This document shows positions 1 through 7,743 of a stretch of DNA of 64,000 nt, one piece after another (the stretch's first letter is position 1; each line of letters opens with the position of its first letter). Location of the stretch: positions 11,093-75,092 of the forward strand of contig JBMNOY010000003.1 of NCBI GenBank assembly GCA_050943315.1. The letters run 5' to 3'. The stretch comes from JBDKUD01 sp050943315 (GTDB lineage Bacteria > Bacillota > Syntrophomonadia > Syntrophomonadales > Syntrophomonadaceae). The notes beneath the pieces were generated by a model. That model worked only from the letters and a program-made list of their open reading frames with translations, was not told where the DNA came from and ran no database searches. The position numbers and the translations under genes are program-made.

Positions 1-78
1 TTAATATCAATAAAAAAAAGATAGAATTTAACCAAAATCCACGAAAAAAGCCGAATTACATCAGTACCTTATACAGGT

Positions 79-714
79 CTAGCCTGCTATTCGGGCCCGC
101 ACTAAATTCAACCCCAGTCCTATATAAATAATACCGGTTATTTTGTTCAGTAAGCCGGAAGTCTCGGGCCCGCCCATAACTTTACTGGCAAAATAAGATG
201 TACCCAACGCCAGTATCATTCCCCATATAGTTCCAGTAATTACAAAGGTAATACCCAGCAGTAAGAACGGCAGAATTCCATATGGATTAGCGGGATCGAT
301 AAATTGAGGTAAAAAAGCCAGGAAAAAAAGTGCTACTTTCGGATTCAGCACATTGGTCATAACCGCCTGCAGGAATATCTTCTTATCGGTTTTTTTAATC
401 TTCCTATCCTTGTCCACTAACAGTGCGGATGTTGACCGGAATGAACGCCAGCCAAGATAAACCAGATAGCCGGCTCCCAGGTACTTAATAAGGTTAAAGG
501 CCATAGCTGATCTTGAAAGTATGACTGATAATCCCAGGGCGGCCATAACCGTATGAATAACACACCCGGTAGAAATCCCCAAGGCCGACAAAGTTCCGGC
601 ATTTTTTCCACCGGACATGCTGCTTCCTAATATGTACATGGTATCCGGGCCAGGTATTAGGTTCAAAGTTACGGACGCTAAAATAAAGACGCCATAGTTT
701 TCAATTCCGAACAT
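79..714 (-). CDS. LysE/RhtB-family amino acid exporter
   Basis: Predicted inner-membrane exporter of amino acids or related small metabolites, 211 residues, the usual length for the LysE/RhtB superfamily. About six hydrophobic segments are visible. The family signature near the N-terminus is present (NLIPGPDTMYIL, residues 18-29), and a second conserved segment, TNVLNPKVALFF, lies near residues 120-131. The ATG start is preceded by a GGAGG ribosome binding site seven bases upstream. It is divergent from the germination operon, with about 220 bases between them, and appears to be a single-gene unit. The substrate cannot be read from the sequence; threonine, homoserine, lysine or a quorum-type metabolite are all possible. 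Confidence 0.85.
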   Translation of the reverse strand: MFGIENYGVFILASVTLNLIPGPDTMYILGSSMSGGKNAGTLSALGISTGCVIHTVMAALGLSVILSRSAMAFNLIKYLGAGYLVYLGWRSFRSTSALLVDKDRKIKKTDKKIFLQAVMTNVLNPKVALFFLAFLPQFIDPANPYGILPFLLLGITFVITGTIWGMILALGTSYFASKVMGGPETSGLLNKITGIIYIGLGLNLVRARIAG

Positions 715-933
715 ATTTCTACTTCCTCCGTGATGGTAAGCTAACCATAATCATCATACGTATTATTCGATAATAAAAAAGCCCGCTCAACGTTTTTTAT
801 AATACCTCTTTTTTGGATATGATGCAGTCGTTTACCTGGCTTTTATTATACATGCAATAACAAACCATGAATGATTTGTAAAATCATGAACAAGCTAACT
901 AGAGAGTTATTTAATAAAGAGGGTTTAAAATAC

Positions 934-2520
934 ATGAAAGTTCGAAGAGCCAACCGTTTAAAAAGCAAACAGCTTGGCGAACAATTATCTTCACCAACCA
1001 GGAAAGACTTAAATCAAACCTTAACCAATGCTTTGGATGCCAACCTTTTAATCATTAATCAAATATTGGGCTTTGCCAGTGATATTGTAATCAAAGAATT
1101 TACCTTTTCCCCGCTGGGAAATAAAGCCGCCATCATTACCATTAAAGGACTGTCTGATAGGGAGTTAATTAACGAACAAGTTTTGGGTGCTTTGATCAGT
1201 GATTTAGATCTTAACGACATCACTAATACCCGGCAATTGTTTAAACAGGTTAATCTTCACGGTATCCCCAACATTCTAGTCAAAGAAGATGACCATGTCG
1301 GCAATATTATTGATGAACTGTTAGCCGGAAACACCATTTTTTTTATGGACGGAGTAGACAGTGCCCTGATTATCGGAAGTCAGGGTTGGAAGGAACGCTC
1401 AATCTCGGAACCCATGTCGGAAAATGTAGTCAGGGGGCCAAGAGACGGTTTTACTGAAACCATTGATACCAATACAGCATTAATAAGACGGCGCATTAAA
1501 AGCCCCGATTTGCGGATAGACGAGTTCAAAATAGGTACACTGACTCAAACCACTGTTTTATTGATTTACCTTAATGGGGTAGCTCGGGAAAGCACAGTAA
1601 ACGAAGTAAAACAGCGGCTTCTTAAGATTAATATTGATGGGGTGCTGGAGAGCGGTTATATTGAAGAGTTTATAGAAGATAATTCACTGTCACCGTTTCC
1701 CCAGATTGACCGCAGCGAGCGCCCTGATAAAGTAACCGCAGCCCTGCTGGAAGGCCGAGTCGCCATAGTTATTGATAATACACCGTTTGTATTAATCGTT
1801 CCAGCTGTTTTCCTGCAGTTTATACAATCCCCGGAGGACTATTACGAACGTTTCCATGTCGGAACTCTAACCAGAATAGTCAGACTGGCGGCTTATTTTA
1901 TTTCCATGATTCTTCCGGCTCTTTATATTGCCTTTACCAGTTTTCACCAGGAGATGATTCCTACTTCTTTGGCTTTATCTATTGCTGCTTCTCGTGAAGG
2001 TGTTCCTTTACCCAGTATCGGAGAAGCATTTATTATGGAAGCTACCATTGAAATCCTTCGCGAAGCCGGCCTGAGGTTACCTAAACAGGCTGGTCAGGCA
2101 GTAAGCATTGTGGGGGGTTTGGTGATTGGTCAAGCTGCCGTAGAGGCTGGCATAGTCTCCCAGATAATGGTTATAGTCGTAGCTCTTACCGGTATCAGTT
2201 CTTTTGCCATTCCCGCCTATCATGCCGCTGCGGCGGGACGTTTAGTACGCTTTCCGCTAATGATAATGGCGGCTGTCCTGGGCCTGCCGGGTATTCTGGC
2301 CGGGTTAACCATTATCCTGATTCATCTAAGCAGTCTGCGTTCTTTTGGAATAAATTATTTAGACCCATTCACTTCACCAAATGTAGATCAACTAAAGGAT
2401 ACCGCGCTCAGGGCTCCGTGGTGGGCCATGTTTACCCGTCCGGGAAACATATCCCCGAATAATATTTTACGGAGTACCTACGGCGCAAAGCTTGGTTCTA
2501 AAAATGGTTCTGAATTCTGA
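934..2520 (+). CDS. Spore germination receptor A subunit (GerA/SpoVAF family)
   Basis: A subunit of a GerA-type nutrient germinant receptor in the spore inner membrane. It has a large soluble N-terminal region (roughly the first 270 residues) followed by a membrane domain with several hydrophobic segments. Conserved family stretches include the segment around SPRPDKVTAALLEGR-like residues (here SERPDKVTAALLEGRVAI) and PLPSIGEAFIMEATIEILREAGLRLP. I place the start at ATG 934 because AAAGAGGG lies nine to eleven bases upstream; an earlier in-frame ATG at 871 has no binding site and would add 21 residues. It is first in an operon with the C and B subunits. The gene order A-C-B differs from the common A-B-C. 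The germinant is unknown. Confidence 0.9.
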   Translation: MKVRRANRLKSKQLGEQLSSPTRKDLNQTLTNALDANLLIINQILGFASDIVIKEFTFSPLGNKAAIITIKGLSDRELINEQVLGALISDLDLNDITNTRQLFKQVNLHGIPNILVKEDDHVGNIIDELLAGNTIFFMDGVDSALIIGSQGWKERSISEPMSENVVRGPRDGFTETIDTNTALIRRRIKSPDLRIDEFKIGTLTQTTVLLIYLNGVARESTVNEVKQRLLKINIDGVLESGYIEEFIEDNSLSPFPQIDRSERPDKVTAALLEGRVAIVIDNTPFVLIVPAVFLQFIQSPEDYYERFHVGTLTRIVRLAAYFISMILPALYIAFTSFHQEMIPTSLALSIAASREGVPLPSIGEAFIMEATIEILREAGLRLPKQAGQAVSIVGGLVIGQAAVEAGIVSQIMVIVVALTGISSFAIPAYHAAAAGRLVRFPLMIMAAVLGLPGILAGLTIILIHLSSLRSFGINYLDPFTSPNVDQLKDTALRAPWWAMFTRPGNISPNNILRSTYGAKLGSKNGSEF

Positions 2521-2618
2521 ATAAAGAGATTACACCAGGCAGCGAACTAAGCTCTATCAAACTGCCTAATCCATATTACTCTTAATTTATTTATGCTTTT
2601 ATAACAGGAGGCGCTTTA

Positions 2619-3788
2619 GTGCAAAAACGTATCGGTTTAGTATTGCTCATCCTGCTCCTGGTAATATCCCAAGCCGGCTGCTGGGATGCTGACGAAATTA
2701 ATGAATTAGGTTTTGTTCTATGTGTTGCTTTAGATAGGTCTGGCAATGAATATAAGGTCACAACCCAGATTGCCAAGCCTGAAACTTACAGTAAAACACC
2801 GTCCGGGGGCAGCCAGCCCAAACAACAGCAGCCCTTTTGGGTAATTTCAGCTACCGGTAAAACTATTTTTGAAGCTATCCGCAATCTGGCCAATATTTCT
2901 CCCCGCCGTATTTTTTGGGCCCACATTAAAGTGATTATTATCGGTGAAGAATTGGCCCGGCATAATATTCATGATGTACTTGATTTTTTTTCCCGCAATC
3001 CTGAATTGCGTTTGCGGACATTAATAGCAGTTACCCCGGGTGAGGCAGGAAAGTTATTGGATATTATACCAATCATGGAAAAGGACCCGGCAACTGATTT
3101 GGAAAGAATTATTGAAAATAGAAACTTATCAGGTAAAGGATATCGAATTATGCTGAAAAACTTCCTTGAAGATTATCTGGAACCTAACGGAAATCCAGTT
3201 GCTTCAAGGGTAATTCTCTGCAAAAGCGAAGGTACTCCTGTTATAAAGTTAAACGGAGCTGCAGTGTTTCGTAAAAACAAAATGGTGGGCTGGTTAAATG
3301 AAAAGGAAACAAGAGGCCTTTTATGGGTAGAAAATGAAATAAACAATACCTTAATGGTTATCAATTGTCCCTACGATAACAAGCCGGTTACCGTAGAGCT
3401 TAATAGTGGCAAAACATCACTTAAGAGTCGTATACAAAACGGTATACCTTATTATGAAATAAATACCCAAACCACGGCTAATGTTGTTGAACAAGAATGT
3501 GCTACCAATTTTATAGATCCAGCCAGGTTGCATAAATTAGAAAAGACATTGGCATCGGCAATCAACCAGGATATTCAATCTACAGTGATCGCAGTACAAA
3601 ACCTGGGGGTTGACTTTCTTGGTTTAAATGAAATATTACACCGTCAAAACACCAAAGAATGGAAGCAACTTTCGGGAAACTGGTCCGAGGTTTTAAACCA
3701 GATAAAATTTGATTTTAGCACTAAAGCCGAAATACCCAGCGTATCTGTATTGGCAAAACCCCTGGCTCCGGCTGAAAAGGTGCGGTAA
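2619..3788 (+). CDS. Spore germination receptor C subunit lipoprotein (GerC family)
   Basis: Ger(x)C-family lipoprotein, 389 residues, anchored to the outer face of the spore inner membrane as part of the germinant receptor. The N-terminus is a lipoprotein signal peptide (LLLVISQAGCWD) with the lipidated cysteine at about residue 21, followed by the WD..EI.ELGF pattern typical of the family. The start is GTG 2619, preceded by AGGAGGCG. It lies 98 bases after the A subunit and 24 bases before the B subunit, so the three are very probably co-transcribed. Expression is likely in the forespore, although I did not find a convincing sigma-G promoter. Confidence 0.92.
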   Translation: MQKRIGLVLLILLLVISQAGCWDADEINELGFVLCVALDRSGNEYKVTTQIAKPETYSKTPSGGSQPKQQQPFWVISATGKTIFEAIRNLANISPRRIFWAHIKVIIIGEELARHNIHDVLDFFSRNPELRLRTLIAVTPGEAGKLLDIIPIMEKDPATDLERIIENRNLSGKGYRIMLKNFLEDYLEPNGNPVASRVILCKSEGTPVIKLNGAAVFRKNKMVGWLNEKETRGLLWVENEINNTLMVINCPYDNKPVTVELNSGKTSLKSRIQNGIPYYEINTQTTANVVEQECATNFIDPARLHKLEKTLASAINQDIQSTVIAVQNLGVDFLGLNEILHRQNTKEWKQLSGNWSEVLNQIKFDFSTKAEIPSVSVLAKPLAPAEKVR

Positions 3789-3812
3789 AACCAAAATAAT
3801 AGGATGTGTAAC

Positions 3813-4925
3813 ATGAATAATGAAAAGATCATCATAAATAGCCGGCAATTCCGGGCCATAGTGATTTGCTTGACCTGGCCGACCATCATCAATTACGGCA
3901 GCGGCTTTCTGGCGCGGGAAACCGGTCGTGATATGTGGCTCAGCGGATTAATTAGCATATTGACCACCATGCTGTTTGTTTACATTGTTATCCATATGGG
4001 CAGGAACTATCCGGGAAAAACAATTGTAGAATACAGTCACGATCTTTTGGGTTCGATCCTGGGTAAAATGTTGGGAGTAATGCTGGCATTGTACTTTGCA
4101 GTATCTGCTGCCATTTCCGTATCAATGTATATACAGCATCTTACCGATTTTCTACTTCCCGAAACACCTTATCTGGTGGTAACCATAATGCACATAAGCG
4201 TAATCTGTTACATGATTTGGAGAGGATCTGAGGTTATTGGGCGAATTGCTACCATTGCCCTTTTTCTAACCGGTATCTTTTACTTTTTGATCGTAATAGC
4301 TGCGCTGCCAGAATTCGAAATAAGCCGGCTTATGCCTTTATTTAGTTCCGGCGTAGTCGCTGTAAGTAAAGCCAGCCTGAGCGCTGATTCATTTATTGGC
4401 ATGATTCAAGTGGTTGTGGCGATGATGCTACCCATGGTCGCCAATCAAAGCAAATCATTTCGTCCTGCCGCAACTGGTTTGCTTATTGGCGGATCATTAT
4501 TTGTTATTTATTTTATTGCCGAGATCATGGTTATGGGGCCGCAATTAGTTGCTGTTATGCGCATAGCCAGTATGGACCTGGTAAGATCTATTCAGATTAC
4601 TCAATACCTGCACAGGTTTGAATCCTTTATGGTAGCGCTTTGGTACTGGAGTATCCTGGTGCAGGCAGGTATATTAGCCTCTTGCTCCCTTAAAGCTTTC
4701 CAACAAACAGTAGGTATCAAGAAGGATAAAATATACATAATTTTACTGTTTGGTTTATTATTGGGTATTATTACTCATTACATTGGTCAAAACAGAATAT
4801 TCTTTCAGGTTTTTCGAGAACATCAATGGGAATATATTGCACTAAGCTTTCAGTATGTTTTACCGGTGATTTTGTTAATTGTGATGACCATAAAGAAACA
4901 ATTTACCAGCAGTCAGCAAACTTAA
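3813..4925 (+). CDS. Spore germination receptor B subunit, permease-like (GerB family)
   Basis: Integral membrane B subunit of the germinant receptor, related to amino acid permeases, about 370 residues with roughly ten hydrophobic segments. The N-terminal pattern ISSRQF-like (here INSRQFRAIVICLTWPTI) is typical of GerAB/GerKB proteins. The B subunit is thought to bind the germinant and the C subunit to couple to the GerA complex. I chose ATG 3813 because AGGA lies eight bases upstream; the in-frame ATG at 3804 overlaps that site and would add three residues. It is the last gene of the operon. Confidence 0.9.
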   Translation: MNNEKIIINSRQFRAIVICLTWPTIINYGSGFLARETGRDMWLSGLISILTTMLFVYIVIHMGRNYPGKTIVEYSHDLLGSILGKMLGVMLALYFAVSAAISVSMYIQHLTDFLLPETPYLVVTIMHISVICYMIWRGSEVIGRIATIALFLTGIFYFLIVIAALPEFEISRLMPLFSSGVVAVSKASLSADSFIGMIQVVVAMMLPMVANQSKSFRPAATGLLIGGSLFVIYFIAEIMVMGPQLVAVMRIASMDLVRSIQITQYLHRFESFMVALWYWSILVQAGILASCSLKAFQQTVGIKKDKIYIILLFGLLLGIITHYIGQNRIFFQVFREHQWEYIALSFQYVLPVILLIVMTIKKQFTSSQQT

Positions 4926-4983
4926 GGATCACATAGGTCGATCGGTTCAAGATATCATTCGGTGACTTTTGCCCTATCATCTG

Positions 4984-5027
4984 TAAAAAATATTAAAGGG
5001 GTTCCAGTTCAAAATCTGAGACCCCTT
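4984..5027 (-). terminator. Rho-independent terminator of the tRNA/tadA unit
   Basis: AAGGGGT (4996-5002) pairs with ACCCCTT (5021-5027). On the minus strand the stem is followed by TAATATTTTTT, so it ends transcription coming from tRNA-Ser(GGA). The plus strand has no T tract, so the gerA operon is probably not terminated here. Confidence 0.6.
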
Positions 5028-5040
5028 GGTAATTCGGTAA

Positions 5041-5135
5041 TGGCGGAGAGGGCGGGATTCGAACCCGCGAGAGAGCTATTAACCCTCTACTCGATTTCCA
5101 ATCGAGCGCCTTCAGCCAAACTCAGCCACCTCTCC
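5041..5135 (-). tRNA. tRNA-Ser(GGA)
   Basis: Class II tRNA of 95 bases with encoded CCA. The acceptor is GGAGAGG/CCTCTCC with discriminator G, the anticodon loop is TTGGAAA (anticodon GGA, reads UCC/UCU), and there is a long variable arm typical of serine tRNAs. Its anticodon matches the UCC specifier of the T-box at 10614-10847. Confidence 0.97.
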
Positions 5136-5215
5136 ACAAATATTAATTTTTACCTTGCTCTCTTCCGGGTGAATCTTTATTAATCAACGACCAATATCGG
5201 CGTTGCATACAAATA

Positions 5216-5309
5216 TGGCGGAGAGAGTGAGATTCGAACTCACGAGGCGGGGTTTAGCCGCCTACTCGATTTCGAGTCGAGCGCCTTCGACCAACTCGGC
5301 CATCTCTCC
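5216..5309 (-). tRNA. tRNA-Ser(CGA)
   Basis: Class II tRNA with encoded CCA. The acceptor is GGAGAGA/TCTCTCC, the anticodon stem CTCGA/TCGAG encloses CTCGAAA (anticodon CGA, reads UCG), and the variable arm is long. Its 5' half is also the last 19 codons of tadA, which reads into it on the same strand. Confidence 0.97.
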
Positions 5310-5751
5310 TCAAATCAGCGAAGAATGAAGTTAATAAATTAGCACATTCTTCTCTTAATACGCCTTCCTCAATCTCTACCTGATGGTTAAAACCCGGATA
5401 TCTTAAAAGATCTAACACGGTACCGGCGCAGCCTGCCTTTGGATCGCGGCAGCCGTAAACTAACCTCTTTATCCTGGTGTTTATCATAGCCCCGGCACAC
5501 ATGGGACACGGTTCCAGGGTACAATATAATGTCGCCCCGGTCAAGCGCCACTTGTTAAGGTGTACAGCGGCTCTTTGCATAGCCAGCATCTCAGCATGGG
5601 CGGTAGCATCGTTTTGAGTTTCCTTCTCATTATGAGCCCAGGATATGATTTCGCCATCCTGCACGATAACTGCCCCAATCGGAATTTCCCCCAGTTCATA
5701 AGCCTGGCGGGCCAGATAAATCGCTGACTGCATATATAATTCATCCCTCAT
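5254..5751 (-). CDS. tadA: tRNA-specific adenosine deaminase TadA
   Basis: Deaminates A34 to inosine in tRNA-Arg(ACG), allowing it to read CGU, CGC and CGA. The zinc-binding deaminase motifs are intact: HAE (in TAHAEMLAMQ, with the catalytic Glu) and PCPMCAGAM. The length is 165 residues, normal for the family. The conserved part ends near LTSFFADL; the last 20 or so residues (RRDGRVGRRRSTRNR...) are encoded inside the downstream tRNA-Ser(CGA) gene, and the TAA stop lies in that tRNA's variable arm. The substrate tRNA-Arg(ACG) is encoded about 210 bases upstream on the same strand, so enzyme and substrate probably share a transcript. The start is ATG 5751; an in-frame ATG at 5733, after GAGGGATG, is possible. 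Confidence 0.95.
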   Translation of the reverse strand: MRDELYMQSAIYLARQAYELGEIPIGAVIVQDGEIISWAHNEKETQNDATAHAEMLAMQRAAVHLNKWRLTGATLYCTLEPCPMCAGAMINTRIKRLVYGCRDPKAGCAGTVLDLLRYPGFNHQVEIEEGVLREECANLLTSFFADLRRDGRVGRRRSTRNRVGG

Positions 5752-5771
5752 TTTCGGGAGTCACCGCCATA

Positions 5772-5848
<77 letters not shown>

Positions 5849-5854
5849 TTATAA

Positions 5855-5945
5855 TAGGAATTATGAATTTTAAATTTTAATTTAATTAACATATAAATGG
5901 GAAAACATTAGTTTTCCCTCTATAATTCAAAATTCATAATTCCTA
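5855..5945. repeat. Palindromic AT-rich element inside the tRNA cluster
   Basis: A 91-base element with near-perfect ends: TAGGAATTATGAATTTT at the left and AAAATTCATAATTCCTA at the right. An inner hairpin, GGGAAAAC/GTTTTCCC, sits near the centre. It separates the two tRNA-Arg genes, while the neighbouring tRNA spacings are under 125 bases. It looks like a non-coding MITE-type insertion. It has no coding capacity. Confidence 0.65.
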
Positions 5946-5963
5946 ATCAAAATTAAACTAAAA

Positions 5964-6040
5964 TGGCGCGCCCGGAGGGATTCGAACCCCCGACCTCCAG
6001 ATTCGTAGTCTGTTACTCTATCCAGCTGAGCCACGGGCGC
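5964..6040 (-). tRNA. tRNA-Arg(ACG)
   Basis: A 77-base tRNA with encoded CCA. The acceptor is GCGCCCG/CGGGCGC and the anticodon loop CTACGAA gives ACG. This is the TadA substrate (A34 to I34). Confidence 0.97.
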
Positions 6041-6078
6041 ATTACTTATTTTGCACTTGTGCATCCACTTAAATAAAA

Positions 6079-6172
6079 TGGCGGAGAGAGAGGGATTCGA
6101 ACCCTCGAGACAGTTTTAAGCCGTCTACTCGCTTAGCAGGCGAGCGCCTTCAGCCAACTCGGCCATCTCTCC
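6079..6172 (-). tRNA. tRNA-Ser(GCT)
   Basis: Class II tRNA with encoded CCA. The anticodon stem CTCGC/GCGAG encloses CTGCTAA (anticodon GCT, reads AGC/AGU). It has a long variable arm and discriminator G. Confidence 0.97.
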
Positions 6173-6180
6173 ACAATCAA

Positions 6181-6270
6181 TGGCGGAGGAGGTGGGATTC
6201 GAACCCACGGAACCCGTAAAGGTTCAACGGTTTTCAAGACCGCCTCCTTCAACCGCTCGGACACCCCTCC
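6181..6270 (-). tRNA. tRNA-Ser(TGA)
   Basis: Class II tRNA with encoded CCA. The anticodon loop CTTGAAA gives TGA (reads UCA and other UCN). It is the first tRNA after the promoter at 6309-6337 and is eight bases from tRNA-Ser(GCT). Confidence 0.97.
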
Positions 6271-6308
6271 ATTTAGAAGGATGCACGCTTTTTTTCAATG
6301 CAAAAGAA

Positions 6309-6337
6309 AGTATACCATAGGCTTATGGGGTTGTCAA
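6309..6337 (-). promoter_or_regulatory. Strong sigma-A-type promoter for the tRNA/tadA unit
   Basis: On the minus strand TTGACA (6332-6337), a 17-base spacer and TATACT (6309-6314). It lies about 40 bases before tRNA-Ser(TGA), so the tRNA cluster can be transcribed independently of serS. Confidence 0.85.
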
Positions 6338-6444
6338 TAAAACAAAGCTATCTAATATTATGGTATTAAACCCCAGAATGGTATATCCGTTGCTATTTTT
6401 CCTGTAAATCAGACCAATAGCAGGGATACACCACTCCATTGATA

Positions 6445-7716
6445 CTATTTTATGATTTCCAGACCACCCATATACGGTCTTAAAACTTCGGGAATGATTA
6501 CCGACCCGTCAGCTTGCTGGTAGTTCTCCAGGATAGCCGCCACGGTTCTTCCCACCGCTACTCCGGAACCATTTAAGGTGTGAACATACTGAAGCTTTCC
6601 TTTGGGTGCCGGACGATATCTGATATTGGCCCGCCGGGCCTGAAAATCCTCACAATTGGAACAAGAGGATATTTCCTTGTAATCATTGTAACTGGGCATC
6701 CAAACTTCCAGGTCATAAGTTTTAGCAGAGGAAAAGCCCATATCTCCAGTACTCAGCAATACCACCCGGTAAGGCAGACCTAGTAATTGTAATACTTCCT
6801 CTGCATCCCTGGTCATCTTCTCCAGTTCCTCATAGGAACTCTCCGGCTCTACCAGCTTTACCATTTCCACTTTATTAAACTGGTGCTGTCTAATGACCCC
6901 GCGGGTGTCCCGGCCATGGGAACCAGCCTCAGCCCTAAAACAAGCACTGTAGGCGGTTACATATATGGGCAGTTCTTTGGCTTCGAGGGTTTCCTCACGA
7001 AACATATTGGTAAGAGGAACCTCCGCCGTGGGGATTAAGTACATATCCCGGCCCTCAATCTTAAACATATCCTCGGCAAATTTAGGCAACTGTCCAGTCC
7101 CCAGCATACACTGGTCACTCACCATAAAAGGAGTAAATATTTCCCGGTAACCATGTTTTAAAGTATGGGTATCCAAGAAGAAATTAATAACCGCCCTCTC
7201 CAGTCGGGCACCCATACCCTTATATACGGTAAACCGGGCTCCAGAGAGTTTGGCCGCCCTTTCAAAATCAAGTATATCCAGGGCCGGCCCGATATCCCAA
7301 TGGGCGGCAGGTTCAAAATCAAACCGGCGGGGCTCTCCCCAGCGGCGTATTTCTACATTACTGGTGTCATCCTTGCCCACTGGTACTGATTCATGAGGTA
7401 TATTGGGCAAATTCAGGATTATTTTTTGAATGTTTTCTTCCAGGTCCTTAATACTCTCATCCATTTCTTTGATCTGCTGACCCACCTGGCGTACTTTTTC
7501 TTTAAGTTCTTCGACATCTTTGCCTTCACGCGCCATTTGGGCTATTTCCTGGGAGGAGCGGTTGCGAAAGCTCTTAAGCTCCTCCACGCGGGTTAAGGCT
7601 GACCTGCGTTTTTCATCATAAGCTAAAAAATTATCCAGAAGTCCGCTCATATTCCGGTTGGTCAGAGCCTTTTCAACTATCTCCGGATGAGCACGCATCA
7701 TCTTGGCATCTAACAT
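6445..7716 (-). CDS. serS: Seryl-tRNA synthetase
   Basis: Charges tRNA-Ser, and also tRNA-Sec as the first step of selenocysteine formation. It is a class II aminoacyl-tRNA synthetase of 423 residues. The N-terminal antiparallel coiled coil (about residues 30-105) binds the long variable arm. Motif 2 is visible around CFRAEAGSHGRDTRGVIRQHQF, and motif 3 near the C-terminus around LNGSGVAVGRTVAAILENYQ. The start is ATG 7716, with GGAGGG seven bases upstream; a TTG five codons earlier overlaps that site. It is the last protein gene of the aminotransferase-serA-serS operon and sits directly before four serine tRNAs. Confidence 0.97.
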   Translation of the reverse strand: MLDAKMMRAHPEIVEKALTNRNMSGLLDNFLAYDEKRRSALTRVEELKSFRNRSSQEIAQMAREGKDVEELKEKVRQVGQQIKEMDESIKDLEENIQKIILNLPNIPHESVPVGKDDTSNVEIRRWGEPRRFDFEPAAHWDIGPALDILDFERAAKLSGARFTVYKGMGARLERAVINFFLDTHTLKHGYREIFTPFMVSDQCMLGTGQLPKFAEDMFKIEGRDMYLIPTAEVPLTNMFREETLEAKELPIYVTAYSACFRAEAGSHGRDTRGVIRQHQFNKVEMVKLVEPESSYEELEKMTRDAEEVLQLLGLPYRVVLLSTGDMGFSSAKTYDLEVWMPSYNDYKEISSCSNCEDFQARRANIRYRPAPKGKLQYVHTLNGSGVAVGRTVAAILENYQQADGSVIIPEVLRPYMGGLEIIK

Positions 7717-7743
7717 AAGGCAACCCTCCAAATAGCAGTTTGA

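Noticed and set aside
3644..3892. Minus-strand frame of 82 codons across the end of gerC
   Set aside because: It overlaps two well-supported germination genes and shows no homology or binding site.
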